In this document: piece after piece, positions 15,901-27,324 of the stretch
Layout of the letters: the number at the start of each line of letters is the position of its first letter
How positions within the stretch are numbered: the first letter of the stretch is position 1
NCBI RefSeq assembly: GCF_001625215.2
Contig: NC_030381.2
Span: forward strand, 42,468,689-42,532,688
Source: Daucus carota subsp. sativus
Lineage: Eukaryota > Streptophyta > Magnoliopsida > Apiales > Apiaceae
Direction of reading: 5' to 3'
Length of the DNA: 64,000 bases
Notes under the pieces: model-generated
Told to the model about the DNA's origin: nothing
Seen by the model: the letters and a program-made list of their open reading frames with translations, nothing else
The model's database searches: none
Translations under genes and position numbers: made by a program

Positions 15901-18610
15901 ATGTCCTAGAAAATCAAAGGTGGATTGGTTAAACAGGCTTGTAACTCGCCAAAGAGTAATTACACACAAGTCAAAGCAGAATAATCAAGATCACCAAACT
16001 TGACAATGATCGTTGTCTCCATACGAGGTCTAAAACACCTGTTAACTTTCTGCTTTACATAACATTTATGTAAATGTCATCTTTTTTTTCCTCAACTGAA
16101 AGTATAAGTGTCTTGACATTAAGGTTCAATAGAGGTTAATAGTAACAATCTGCCCTACAAGCACCTTCTGCTCTTATCATTATAAGAAGAAAATACACAT
16201 GTTCACATTTTCTACAAATTCAGATTCAAGTTAATGACAACTGACAACTCTATCAGGTAACCGAAAGTTGACTTACCTCATCAACACTATTAATTCCCCC
16301 ATTGATTGTAAACCTTAAATCTGGAAAGTCACGCAAGAGGGCGTAGTAAAACTCATACCTGCGTCATAGATGCCAATTTATTAATTATGGTAAGTAGATG
16401 CTATCAAGAATAAATGTATTAAGAACCTCTACACGTACTTCAAGGGAGGGATTTTTCTGTTATCGGCAGGACTGAGTCCCTTCAGGAACGCTTTGCGGGA
16501 GTGTATAACAAAATGTCGAGTAGGCGACTCTGTAGAAACTTTATATATAAAATCACCTGCAAGCCAAACCCTGTAATTAGATAACAGTTTGCTCTGCTTA
16601 TTATTACATCTCAACATGTAGACATAGGTTGTAGTATACTTCTTTGTTTGGCTATAAACTATTAAACTTTATAAATGTTGTCCAGCAAAAGAGCATTTCC
16701 CATTCTTATAAACTTAAAGAACGTCAAAAAGTTTCGTTCTCTGCTATTTTTAAAACATGGAATCAAACATTAAGCTATAAACCAAAGAGTGTGCAAGTCT
16801 TTACAAAAGATGGCTTCTCCGTGACCAAGTACTACAGTTGCTTTTTCATATGTCATTTTTATACATTGAAAATGAAAAATGATGCTTTACTTCCACACGT
16901 AATTCTTCAGTTGGAGTCCGAATAAACATCACGTGCTAATTTAATGATAAGTGAAAATCCCGAATACAGTGCACATCTCACAAATCACAACAAATAATAA
17001 GCCAAATTATATGAACATCTATAAATGCAATTTTTCAAGAAAATATATCGGGTTCTATAGAACTAGCATATTACCATTTAACCTTAAATTTTATTTTCTT
17101 AAAAAATTACAGATCTCCTTCGTTAAACAATCATATTAAATTAACCTTTAAACTGAATAATCTGACAAAGAAAGCTGAGAGAAGAACCTTACAGAGCTCA
17201 CTATATGTGTCATGGTTATCAACACCAATCCGGCATTTGACACTCACAGGAACATCAGAGTTGGCAGCAATTACTGACATAGCCTTAGCAACAAACTTCC
17301 TTATAAAAAACCCACACATCTGTATTAGAGATCAAGGGCAAGACAAAACATACTCTTCAAGTTTATTTACCAAAAATAATAGCACGTACAGTTAAAACTT
17401 ACATCTGCATCAAGCATAAGACTCGCACCAAAACAGCCTCGCCCAGCTACCTTTGGACTAGGACATCCACAACTGATGGGTTGAAATAGTTTATATTTAC
17501 AGTTCACAGAACAAAGAATGCCAAATAAGATATGAAAAAAAGAGGTACGAACTTAAAATTAATCTCGTCATATCCATAAGGTCGTGCAAGTTGTGTGGCT
17601 TTTGCCAGGTTTTCTAGATTACTTCCTCCAATCTGAAGCACTATTGGATGCTGCTCTGGTGTAAAAGCCAAGAATCTGTCCTGGGAGCACCAACAAATTA
17701 TGCTTGCATTAGAACAAAGCTATCAGTTGTGTGATAATCATGCTTAATCAAGATTGTACAATCAACATAACTAGTAGCACCTAGATGTAATATTCCTTGC
17801 CCGTGTTGGTGAGGAAACTAAAGATCATTATTAAAAAGCATACAGTTTATATATCTATATGTGATGAATCTCAAAACAGTCGGTCCTCGATGACATAATT
17901 AAAGCCAAATGCTTAGTGCTACAGGCCAACCTAAAACTAATCATAAAACAGAACTTTAAATTTAAGCCAACCTTAAACTAATTGTTCAGCAACTTCAAAA
18001 TTGAAAACCTACTAAAGGGCAAAATTTACCTGTGACCAAGGGCCGGATTGTGTTACTGGCTAATATGTCAAATTTAGCTCATATATTAGTCCTTTTTGTG
18101 TAAAATGTAGTTATGACTTAATAAGTTGTATTCAAAAAGTAGAAATTAGATACTAATTTAAAGTTCCTATACATATTAAACTCGTGTAACTTTTACTATT
18201 TTTCTGTTTTTATATATAGTTAACTTAAAAGAATTCCAAATATTGCAATAGCCCTACATATCTTAAAATTTCTTGCATTGTTTTGATATTTTACTATTAA
18301 GCTCTTATAACTACTTACCAAATAACACTCTATCTAAAGAAAATAAAGTAAGAAGAAACTTGCATCTCTTACCAGATCACCACTCTGATATATTATTGTC
18401 TCGGCCGCAATCATTTCTGTATAGAGCCATGCATGTTTGGAAATGAGACGGGCCAATGTCCTAAAGTGATTGTTCGTCCACTCCATCATCGGAGCAACAC
18501 TGGTACCCAAATAGTACAATTAATTCATTACTGATTTATTCAAATAACTAAATTTTCTATTATCGCAATACCTACCTGAACCAAGGTGGAAGATACTGCT
18601 CAGCAACCAT
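12939..18610 (-). CDS. tRNA-dihydrouridine synthase (DUS, DusA-like)
   Basis: An FMN-dependent enzyme that reduces uridine to dihydrouridine in tRNA D-loops. Exons: 18576-18610 (coding part), 18373-18499, 17553-17680, 17403-17472, 17193-17319, 16439-16556, 16277-16358, 15539-15600, 14230-14302, 14062-14145, 13528-13608 and 12939-13121; together 1170 nt, 389 residues. Motifs in order: SVAPMMEWTNNHFRTLAR near residue 12, the catalytic-Cys motif NCGCPSPKVAG (Cys near residue 100), SVKCRIGVD (near 146), RHFVIHSRKA (near 176), FTINGGIN and GVMVGRAA, all of the TIM-barrel Dus fold. I chose the Met before VAEQYLPPWF because the frame meets a stop at an AG acceptor near 18708. The 5' leader therefore probably contains an intron, with its donor near 19207. 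The stretch between LMLD and KFVAKAM looks several residues longer than I expect. The frame also stays open upstream of the chosen Met to 18707, so an N-terminal extension cannot be excluded. Confidence 0.94.
13719..13732. repeat. Poly(C) tract
   Basis: Fourteen C residues in a dihydrouridine synthase intron. Confidence 0.9.
14490..15165. repeat. Tandem duplication in a DUS intron, first unit split by a MITE
   Basis: Unit 1 (about 14490-14616 plus 14820-14880) and unit 2 (about 14892-15165) share GACTTGTATAAT, the CAATGCACTATCTA block and the CAATATTCAAA end in the same order. A Stowaway-like element sits inside unit 1 only. The whole structure lies between exons 15539-15600 and 14230-14302 of the dihydrouridine synthase gene. 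Confidence 0.6.
14617..14815. repeat. Stowaway-like MITE
   Basis: It begins TACTCCCTCCGTCCCA. A central fold-back follows, in which TCTTTTTCTGAATAAAAG pairs with the TTTTTATTCAGAAAAAGA arm. The right terminus is degenerate. Confidence 0.7.
15722..15745. repeat. Poly(C) tract of about 24
   Basis: A long C run in the DUS intron, followed by one T and four more C. Its length is prone to sequencing and polymerase error. Confidence 0.9.
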
Positions 18611-19143
18611 TGGAGTTTCGTATCTAGACGTGCTCCTTAAGCAAGTTGCCTCCGAAGCTATACAATATAGACTCCTATATCGGGATTCCGGCCGCAGACT
18701 AAAATTTCTGAAATTTTATTTTTCAACGATTGTAAAAAAACTAGATTATACATTACCCAAGTAACCGAAATTCAGAAACAACAAACCTAACACAGGGAAA
18801 GCGGATAAAAATGAAATTAGAGCGATAATAACCCTATGCACCTTTGATTGGATTTAGAATCAAGTGAAGCCTATTTAGAATTAAAAGTAGTATTGTTTCT
18901 CGATTTTGAGTAATCGAACAATGCTCTGCCATTAATCAAATGCTGAACATTTTTAAGTAAACTAAACAAGGTGATTAAGTAGTAATAAGCAGGTTATATC
19001 ATAATACGATCAATATTGGTGCCGAAAAAACAGTTAATAACTTAATATTGTCTAACAAGTGCCTAAACAACGTCAATTTAAGATGTAAAATTCAAAATAT
19101 ACAATTGAGGTCATAAGAATAGACAAGATCCATGTGAAGAATT

Positions 19144-19168
19144 AGATAGATAGATAGATAGATAGATG
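19144..19168. repeat. (AGAT)n microsatellite
   Basis: About six tandem tetranucleotide units in the DUS leader intron. Confidence 0.9.
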
Positions 19169-19431
19169 TATAATTGTTGAATGAACTAGTGTAAATATAT
19201 GTACTTACACGAGATGAATATTTTCGCTGCGGCACGGCTCGTTCTGTTGGATAGGCCTTCGCCGCAGGTTCTAGGGCTGGGTGAGCTTATAGGACCCCTC
19301 CAGCTTTCGTCGTGTTCGTAGTGATGCGCGTTGTGAGGCTGCGTGTCCCTTTTAACAGTCGCAGCCGAAGACCGGTCGCGGGTTCGAATCTTCTTTGTAT
19401 CGCTTATTTTTAGTTTATTTTTCTCACGCCG

Positions 19432-19612
19432 AAAAGTAACACTTCTCGGTCCTACTCATGTTTTTTCATTGCTTGTCACGTCTGTTAATATTCCGTATTT
19501 CGTATCGTATTTTTTAATATTTTTTCTCTGAATAAAATTTAAGCGTTATATTTTTATTCAAAAAATAATAATTCATAAAATTATACTTAATTATAGTATT
19601 AAAATAGGTGTT
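19432..19612. repeat. Stowaway-like MITE remnant
   Basis: It contains the family core TCTGAATAAAA followed by a complementary TTTTATTCA arm and the outer TAAAATTATACTT segment. The termini are no longer recognisable. Confidence 0.45.
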
Positions 19613-20114
19613 GAGGACAGGGTCTTCCAACATAAAGAACCAGATAGGAAGAAAGGAGTATAAATTAAAGAAAATTATGCTTATTCATATCTTGCATACC
19701 AAACATGATTTTATAAACACGGCGACAATAAATATATACAAACATATTCTTTATTATTTCTCAGTTATCCTTTTTCTCAAAACAATATTTATACAAATTA
19801 TCTCACACATTTTCAATATTTTCATAAGAGAGATTATTATGTCAAATTATGGAAAAGAATGCACAGGTGGTCATCTGATATCATGATAAGAAATATTTGT
19901 TGTAGCTTTGAAGTTTTTTTGATAATCAGAGATGGGATTCGGTGCATTAATGCTGATATGATCACACTTAGTCTTGTTTCACTTTATTATATTTTGTTTC
20001 TTGCACTTTTCATGCTAGATAATGGATCAAAAGCGGAAACAAAAGAGTGTGAAAGCAAAATAACAACTCAAATTAGTATTTATCACATTTAACTCATCAA
20101 ACAACATTCGATAC

Positions 20115-20200
20115 GAGCACGGTTGGATAGTTTAGTGGTAAAAAGTATATGTCACAACTAATGTTTCAAATATACCAAGTCAGTCTCTATTAGATTACAA
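20115..20200 (+). mobile_element. Decayed SINE, same family as 27172-27306
   Basis: The 5' end GAGCACGGTTGGATAGTTTA then GTGGTA matches the 5' end and A-box of the better preserved SINE at 27172. The B-box area (TGTTTCAAAT) is mutated and no tail is visible. Confidence 0.5.
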
Positions 20201-21177
20201 CATGATTTGTCATCTCCGTCTACGCTTGATATATTATCGTCTTCTTGGCCAATCTATACTTTTATAATTAGTAAGAATCTTGAAATTATAATTGATCAAC
20301 TGACAATGTAATTGTTTTATTAACGGACGTGTAGTTAGAATGTCAAATCCTGAATATTCGAAGTCATATAATTTACACAGGTGAAGTGGAGATCAACGGC
20401 TAATCAAAGTATCAACGGATGAAGAATAATCTACTTATCAACTATTATTCAATATATCAATGACCAAGTGAAAATTGGACTGTCAACTAATAATTTTAAG
20501 AATTCATCGACCACTAATTTAGAGTTTACTAGTTGACAACAACATCACTTTTAAAGGACAGTGGGCATATAGGTTGGGGAAAAAAAAAACCACAACTATT
20601 TTAAAAACTAAACTACTAAAAGACTTTCATATATAAAAGATGCAATCATGTAAATTGTATTGAAATCTGCTAATTACATCATCATGCATTGTTGTTGAAT
20701 TTGTAATAATAAATTATGTTCCAATTTAGGCACATAAAAGAGGTAAATAATAATTAAATTTTGTTTGTTCCAAAAAAAAAAGTAGAATTCTGTTCTTAAA
20801 TTATTGCTAACTCCTCCGCAAAATTGTCGATTCAATAAAAACCGCTATAAATACATCCCCAAATTTTTTTGCACTAATATTTTATTCAATCCATATTTAT
20901 GCATTTCTTAGATATAATTCCCTTATCACACCTTGTTTGATTTTTCATACCCTTTTTTTTTTTTTGAACTGAAAAAAAAAATACCTTTTAAAAAAAATAC
21001 CTTTTTAAGTTTTGATATTAGAAATTAGAAATACATCTAAAAAAAAAATAAAAAATATTAGAAACACAATATTAAAGAACAGTACTGCAGACGATGATAA
21101 ACTAATTTATTTGCTGGAGGTTTCGTTGTTATTAGATTGGAAGACGGAACAGAAGCTCAAGTGAATCGAGAAGAGAG

Positions 21178-21238
21178 ATGAATGCCCCCGATCGATACGA
21201 GCGTTTCGTCGTCCCTGAGGGAACCAAGAAGTAATAAG

Positions 21239-21275
<37 letters not shown>

Positions 21276-24200
21276 TCTACACATTTACATATCTTAAGTC
21301 TTAACTGTCATGTTCTAGGGTTTCGTATGAAAGAGACACCAAGATAATCAATGCAGCTTCTTTCACTATCGAGCGAGAGGATCACACTATCGGGAACATT
21401 GTTCGCATGTAATTTTAATCTTACTCGTCTTCAAGTTTTGATTTTTGATTCGTATACAGTTCAATTGAAACCCTAGTTTTGATCTTTTTTTTTTTAATGA
21501 TAAATTAGGCAACTTCATAGGGATGAGAATGTGCTTTTTGCCGGCTACAAGCTTCCGCATCCTCTTCAGTACAAAATTATAGTCAGGGTTAGTATTTTAG
21601 AGCTATTTAGTCAATTTCTCTTTCATTTTTATGTGATATGGTGCCTTGAAGTTTGTTAATTTGGTATGCGTGATGTTTTGTTATATTATTGCTCAAGTTA
21701 TGCCAGCCTGATTTAGATTGCATGTCGGTTTACAGATAGCAAAATACTGAAAGATGTATCAAGTATCTTGTTTTGAGTTGGTTAGGAGCTATGAGGCAAG
21801 GATGGAGAGGGGGGCTTGAAGTATCTTGTTTTGATTTGGTGTAATGTATATGGCAAAACTAAAACACTAGAGACTTGAGTTATTACTTTGCTAGCTAAAA
21901 TTAATACTTCGTTTTTGTGTACCTTGTTACTAAACACCAATATTGAGTACAAGTTGTGAAATGAAATAGTTTAATTTGGCGTTGTACAAGTATCCGGGTG
22001 TCTGACACGGGTTTCGAGTATCCTAGAATTTGATGCTTTTGGTGAAACAAGTATCTCTGCCTTCTATATTAGGAGTAAAGGTCTAATCACTAATGAATTG
22101 TGAATGTGATACAAAACCGTAAAAGTTACCCTCTTTCTAATGTCTTGAATTGCATTTAACATCTGAAGCTGCATTGAAAAGCCAAAATAAATTAATATGA
22201 TCCAGAGCCAGGTTGAATTTTTTGACTCCTGTTGTAAATAATTTTTTGACTACTTATTCTTTGTAATGAATCCCAGTTAGCTGCTATAGGATTTCTGCAA
22301 TATTTCAGGCTGCTGATGCTTGAAAGTGTTTTGTTCGTAGTCATTACCAGTTGTATGTCTATCACTCCAGTGCATTGGAAGAATATAATTCCTAACATGG
22401 TCCTCCTGTTCTTGTGACATTTGTCTTGGACAAGTATATATTCCTATGGATTATTGAGGGATTATACTTACTACCTCCTAGGGCTTGTTTATTGTTGTCA
22501 TAATTGTGGCAAGAACCGCTTTTTGACAATAGGTCGACCCTGTATCGGCTGTTGTGAGGCTCAGTTCTAGCCATGTTGAATGTTCATAATGCATTGATAG
22601 CTAGTAAAAGAAAGTGGGGACTGTGCCTAACAATTTCAGGGCAAGTGTATGTATAGGATTGATAGCTGTGAGAAGTCCTGTACAGACTATAGAAGTAGCG
22701 CACCGTGTTGACTGAAAAATTATTAAACTACTGGCTTCTCACTTATGGTTTCTAAGATATACATAGTAATTTGAGACATGCAATATGGACCTTGTAAGGC
22801 CTTTATACGATATAAACTATCCGGAAGTATGAATAATTTAAATTTTACGATAAACAATCAGTCATTTATTTATGTGTAAATATGAGTGGTTATATATTCC
22901 AGTGACGACTGAATGCTTATCTAACAAACAATAGTGACTATTTAGTCTATGCTTAATATTATGCTTGTGAGGTCAATTACATAATATGAAAATACTCACA
23001 GACATTTCTCAGACTCGAGCTGTCTACCTCTTGTTACCTAGTTTGAGGGGTATACACTAGGCTACGATTCTAGGCTGTATATCTTTTGATCAAGTAAAAA
23101 TATAATTTTTTATCTTCTTCCATATATATATATATAGGTTTAAGTTCTTTGGAGACTAGGTATATTTGGAGTATTGGAGTCTTTGATCTGGACCGTCCGT
23201 CTCTTTCTAATCTAACGGCTGCAAAATTAATCTTTGTAAACAGGTTGTATATTGATAGACTTATGGATAAATCATTTGTAACCGTTATTCACTTGCAAGC
23301 ACTATTCGTCCAGGACAGTTATTCTGCACGACGCCAGGCTATCAATATCATTACTTTTGATCTGTCCCCTTGTTCAGTGCTCGTAATTGTCCTTCACTGT
23401 ATTTCAAAATTGTTTCATGGTTTTTATCTCCCAAACTCAAATATTCTGTTGTTCAGCAAACAATGAATTAAGAGGAAGCCTAAAACCAAAATCAAGAAAA
23501 TCAAAATCAGTCTAGTATAAGCAAAAACATGTGGGTACTAAAACTTTTACCAATACTCATCGAATGTGTTCTGTTGATGAGAAAGTTTTTCACTTTTAAA
23601 TTCAACAAAACCAATTCTATATTCACTTTGCTGCTTTAATGAAGGCGCAAGATAATTGTAATTTGTAACTGTCAAAATTGGTTGAGTGAACTGCTGGACA
23701 ACGTTGCTCCTTAATTGTCTTTTGTGTTGTAGATCCAACGGTCTAGATTTGGGACTCCAAGGACTCCAACTATGTTGGTCTCCAAGGAACTCAACTCTAT
23801 ATATATATATATATATATATATGCTCATATTTTTTTATATATTTATAGTGGTATGTTATTTTTTGGAAATATATGTTCTCTGACAATGTGATTGGTCTAC
23901 AGATTCACACCACTAGCCAGTCTTCACCAATGCAGGCATATAATCAGGCGATCAATGATCTTGACAAGGAACTGGATCATCTAAAGAATGTATTTGAGGT
24001 GCAACTAGATTTACTGATTCTACTTTTCCTATAACTTTGCATATACTAATCTATGTAGCACATGTTGGTATCGATACTTGGGACCTTATCTTGAAATTCA
24101 AATAGCACTCATATTATATAGCAACATGTCTAGTTAAATTATTATTTGACCTTTTAGAAATACTCGGATGAATTTTGGTTGGTGTTGCTCTAAAATATGG

Positions 24201-25141
24201 TCGTGGAAGTAGATTAAATGGCATTATCAAGCAGCCCATATGGTTATCACTTAGCTGACAGGGTTGAGGAACATATCTAAGTAGCACATGCCTAATGTTG
24301 AGATTAAATAGCACCCATATTATACAGCTACATGGCTAGTTAAGATATGCTTGGTCATTGAGAATTACTCAGATACATTTTGGTTGGAATTGTGCTAATA
24401 TACGTTGTACAAGAAGATTAAACGGCATTATTAAGTAGATCATATGGTTGTGACTTCGCTGACAGGGTTGAGAGCATTTCTGGAGTAGTTTAATTTCTCG
24501 CTCTTCTTTAGAGGATGTTTTGGTCCAACTGATATTTTAAGCAAATTGAGGTCAAATTTTTTTGTCCAAGGTGTCTTTTCTGTCTATACATCATTCTTAT
24601 TGTCAGAATCATGGTCATTGATAACTTTAGTACTTTAATCAATTTAATGAGTTAGTGTGCGCTAATCCCCCCCCCCCCCCCAACCCTGCACCCAAATTGA
24701 GGAGGTCCTCAGCAGGTGTCTATTATTTGTCAATTGGACTTCCATACATTTTTAATATCTTCATGTTGAAACTCCACAACTATACAATGGGTTAGGTCCG
24801 AAAATGAATGTCTCAAGAGCTTATAGTGTGATTAATGACATAACAGAATATTTCAGCTGGTACATGTTTTCTCAAATTAGAAAAACTAATAATTTAAGGC
24901 AAGATCTGCCAAATAGACTTCATTAGACTTGTGAATGTGTTGTAAAATCACATAAAATGTCTTTCAACACGTATTAAAGAGTGTTATGCAAAGCTACACC
25001 TATCATTACCTGGACCTGAAACTTCTCACCATTATTTTTTTATTTAGTTTTATTCTTTTACTGCTCTTTTGTTCTTCACTACTTTTGGTATTCAACTCAT
25101 CACCTCTTTATTTGCAGGCTGAGGTGGCAAGGTTCTCGTAG
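21178..25141 (+). CDS. NRPB11: DNA-directed RNA polymerase II subunit RPB11
   Basis: RPB11 pairs with RPB3 in the assembly platform of RNA polymerase II in the nucleus, the equivalent of the bacterial alpha dimer. Exons 21178-21230, 21319-21408, 21509-21587, 23903-23998 and 25118-25141 give 342 nt, 113 residues, the usual size. The protein starts [20 protein letters not shown]. The family signature follows: [19 protein letters not shown] (near residues 30-48), then the dimerisation segment [18 protein letters not shown], then the C-terminal helix [20 protein letters not shown]. Intron 1 carries a (TC)n(AC)n run. Intron 3 is 2.3 kb and holds a MITE and a tandem duplication. The last exon codes only seven residues before the stop. 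Confidence 0.96.
21241..21275. repeat. (TC)n(AC)n compound microsatellite
   Basis: Eight TC units followed by about nine AC units, ten bases into RPB11 intron 1. Confidence 0.92.
23137..23797. mobile_element. MITE with about 65-bp terminal inverted repeats, in RPB11 intron 3
   Basis: The left end (GGTTTAAGTTCTTTGGAGAC and onward to about 23202) is the inverted complement of the right end (from GATCCAACGGTCTAGA to CCAAGGAACTCAACTC). About three-quarters of positions match over some 65 bp. Both ends abut TA runs, consistent with a TA or AT-rich target. The 660-bp body has no transposase. A 105-codon frame inside it has no coding signal. Confidence 0.8.
23798..23822. repeat. (TA)n microsatellite
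   Basis: A TA run flanking the right end of the intronic MITE. A shorter TA run flanks the left end at 23122-23136. Confidence 0.85.
24055..24475. repeat. Tandem duplication of about 210 bp in RPB11 intron 3
   Basis: Two adjacent units share ordered blocks such as GTAGCACATG, TAGCAC(T/C)CATATTATA, TTTTGGTTGG, GGCATTAT(C/T)AAG and GCTGACAGGGTTGAG. Divergence is noticeable, so the duplication is not recent. Confidence 0.75.
24667..24681. repeat. Poly(C) tract
   Basis: Fifteen C residues in RPB11 intron 3. Confidence 0.9.
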
Positions 25142-26444
25142 ACAATAGACTAATCTCCACTAGCAATGTAGAAGGGAGTTGAATCACTAAGCTGTCTGAA
25201 GATGATGTATTTAAAACTTGTTTTTGGGGTATTCTGGATTTTAACCTAACTAGTAACTTGGGAGTAATCTAGTTTCTTTTAATTAGTAGCTACATTTCTT
25301 TGGTGTCTTGTAATGATTGGTGAATGTGTAGTTGCTAATTTGCTCACGCAAGTCATATAGTATGAGCAATTATGGTGAACCTTCGTTTGGGCTCTGGAAT
25401 ATAATTATCGTGTTTACCCCCTTACCTTCCACTTGCTGCTTTGAAAACTCTCTTGTGTTGTGTTCAATGATTAGATTTTAAATAGACCTTCACAAATATT
25501 AATGCCAGATTATGTGCGCATTAGTCATATTCTTGGCACTCGCCTCATTCTTTATTCTCTTCAGACTGATTTTTATCCCAACTTTTTAAAATGTTTCTAC
25601 TGAGCTTCCTCCAGCTGTTACTTGCCCCAATTTCCTACTGAAAATCATTTTGTTTGACATAGCAATCTTGTTGCCTCCCGTTTGGAGCTATGTTAATTAG
25701 CAACCCTTAACGGATACTAGTAAATGGATTTCTGTCGAATGTATATATAACCGCAGCTGCTTGCACTTATTTGATTTTTATTCAAGGATAGTACTTCATA
25801 TACAACTTGTAAAAATATTAATTATTTAAGCAATTTTGTGGTCAGGTATTTTAAAAGTAGTTTTAATGAAAGGAAAAAGTAAAGATTGATTGATATCTAT
25901 ACTGATGTGTTAATAGTTGTGTTGGCACACCAAGTGTGCTCAGTGCTCTAGCTTGAGATTTTTAGTTGATCAGAGCTTTGACTATCCCCTGTACAAAAAC
26001 TGTCCACGGCTTTGAAGTTGCTGGTCTTCATTTGGCAACCTAAATGTCCAAAACTAAATTGTGCGAGTAATAATTCAGTACAACAAGTAGTTGACTTGAC
26101 TAGTGAAGTATAGGAAAGACCAAAGATCTGAGTTTAGCTAATCATCCGTGAGGTATAGATCCTTAGACCACCACCTTGATGCAGGTTGCCAGGAGCTAAC
26201 AGATCATACAATTAAATAATAGCATATTTAGATCTAACAAAGCTGATTGAGTATCTAGAGGCCCTCTAAGAATACAATATGGTGGTGACATAACTACAAA
26301 AAATAAACAAAGTAAGATCTAAATCATAATTATTTAGAGACTTGTGCATTTTATCATATACTGTATATCATATATCAAGTATATTACAAATGGATTATAA
26401 GAGGATGAATGGATTGACAAGTGATAAGTGTCCTAGCCTACCAA
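25142..26444. other. RPB11 3' region and convergent intergenic DNA
   Basis: The first few hundred bases are the expected RPB11 3' untranslated region. The rest is AT-rich sequence shared with the 3' end of the minus-strand gene at 26445. No repeat or RNA gene was recognised. Confidence 0.5.
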
Positions 26445-26801
26445 TTACCATTGCTTGAGCATAGAGGTCCATGCACAATAAGCACAAACTAATTTCTGAG
26501 ATATATAAACATAAACTGCAAATGACAGACTCATCAATACCAAGTCTTTCCAGTCTCCTTTCCTCTTTGGACTCAGACTCTCCTTCAATCCCCTCCCTAC
26601 TTTCCCTAAACGTGCTATAACCTTCAGCCCCTTGTTGCCATTCTCTTCCTTGTCTTGTTTCTTGGTCTTCGAGCTTAAAGGGACTCTACTTTGGCAGCAA
26701 CAAGGTACTGTAGTTCTTGGTGTTTTCTTGATGTGATCAAGTTTTATGTGAGTTGATATATTTTGTGTGTTAAAAGAGTGACCAAATGAGAGAGCAGCCA
26801 T
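26445..26801 (-). CDS. Small single-exon protein, probably organelle-targeted, function unknown
   Basis: 118 residues in one exon, starting MAALSFGHSFNTQ. The first 45 or so residues are rich in Ser, Thr, His and basic residues with few acids, and contain a CCC motif, resembling a plastid transit peptide. A basic middle part (KTKKQDKEENGNKG and VGRGLKESLSPKRKGDW) precedes one hydrophobic helix near residues 86-109 (LVLMSLSFAVYVYISQKLVC). The end is CAYCAWTSMLKQW, with a CxxC pair. The transit-like N-terminus plus one membrane helix suggests a small plastid membrane protein; this is inference. I do not recognise a named family. Isolated, with no operon-like context. Confidence 0.72.
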   Translation of the reverse strand: MAALSFGHSFNTQNISTHIKLDHIKKTPRTTVPCCCQSRVPLSSKTKKQDKEENGNKGLKVIARLGKVGRGLKESLSPKRKGDWKDLVLMSLSFAVYVYISQKLVCAYCAWTSMLKQW

Positions 26802-27154
26802 TGAAGGGGTTGCTTATGAAAGATGGGAAGTGGTTGGATCTTAATTTGATTCACATGAGGAAATTGGCTTCTTTTATGAGGAAGAAATATTGAGGGACCA
26901 TCTTTTGTTACTTTTTCATTTGGAGAACATGTTGAAGCTTTCATTTTCATTGCATTTTGATTGAAAATATCTTGTGGGAGAATTATATGTACCATAGGTT
27001 TTCGTCTAAATAAATTATGGATAAGGGCAGGAATATTATCGAAATATTTACTGGTGGAGAGCAGGAGAGGACTTCCAATAAGCATACATCAAACATACAT
27101 AAATAATACATGGGTTAAGGTCCCCAGCACTTATTTGCTGAGGATGCTAGAATT

Positions 27155-27171
27155 AAAAAATTTCCCGCACT
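27155..27171. repeat. Left target-site duplication of the SINE
   Basis: AAAAAATTTCCCGCACT is repeated, with one extra C, at 27307-27324 to the right of the element. Confidence 0.85.
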
Positions 27172-27306
27172 GAGCACGATTGGATAGCCCAAGTGGTAGG
27201 CTTATCCTTTGTTGTCCCGGGACACCCGGGTTCGACTCTGACTCATCCCGAAATTTATTAGAACAGATATTAATTTATAAGGCATATAAGCCCGCATTGT
27301 CAAAAA
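27172..27306 (+). mobile_element. tRNA-derived SINE
   Basis: A short element with an RNA polymerase III internal promoter: A-box TAGCCCAAGTGG (27185-27196) and B-box GGGTTCGACTC (27228-27238). It ends in a run of A and is flanked by near-perfect direct repeats of 17-18 bp. Such elements move by LINE-encoded reverse transcriptase. Only two copies, this one and the decayed one at 20115, are in the window. Confidence 0.87.
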
Positions 27307-27324
27307 AAAAAATTTCCCCGCACT
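27307..27324. repeat. Right target-site duplication of the SINE
   Basis: AAAAAATTTCCCCGCACT, the partner of 27155-27171. Its A run merges with the SINE tail. Confidence 0.85.

Larger units (their letters stand above)
18708..21177. other. Divergent intergenic region between DUS and RPB11
   Basis: It holds the probable DUS leader exon (about 19207-19330, minus), an (AGAT)n run at 19144-19168, a tRNA-like B-box stretch at 19327-19392, a MITE remnant at 19432-19612 and a decayed SINE at 20115-20200. RPB11 reads away to the right, so both promoters must lie here. No further gene was seen. Confidence 0.5.

Noticed and set aside
23149-23466. 105-codon plus-strand frame in RPB11 intron 3
   Set aside because: It is entirely within the MITE and starts in its inverted repeat; no recognisable domain.
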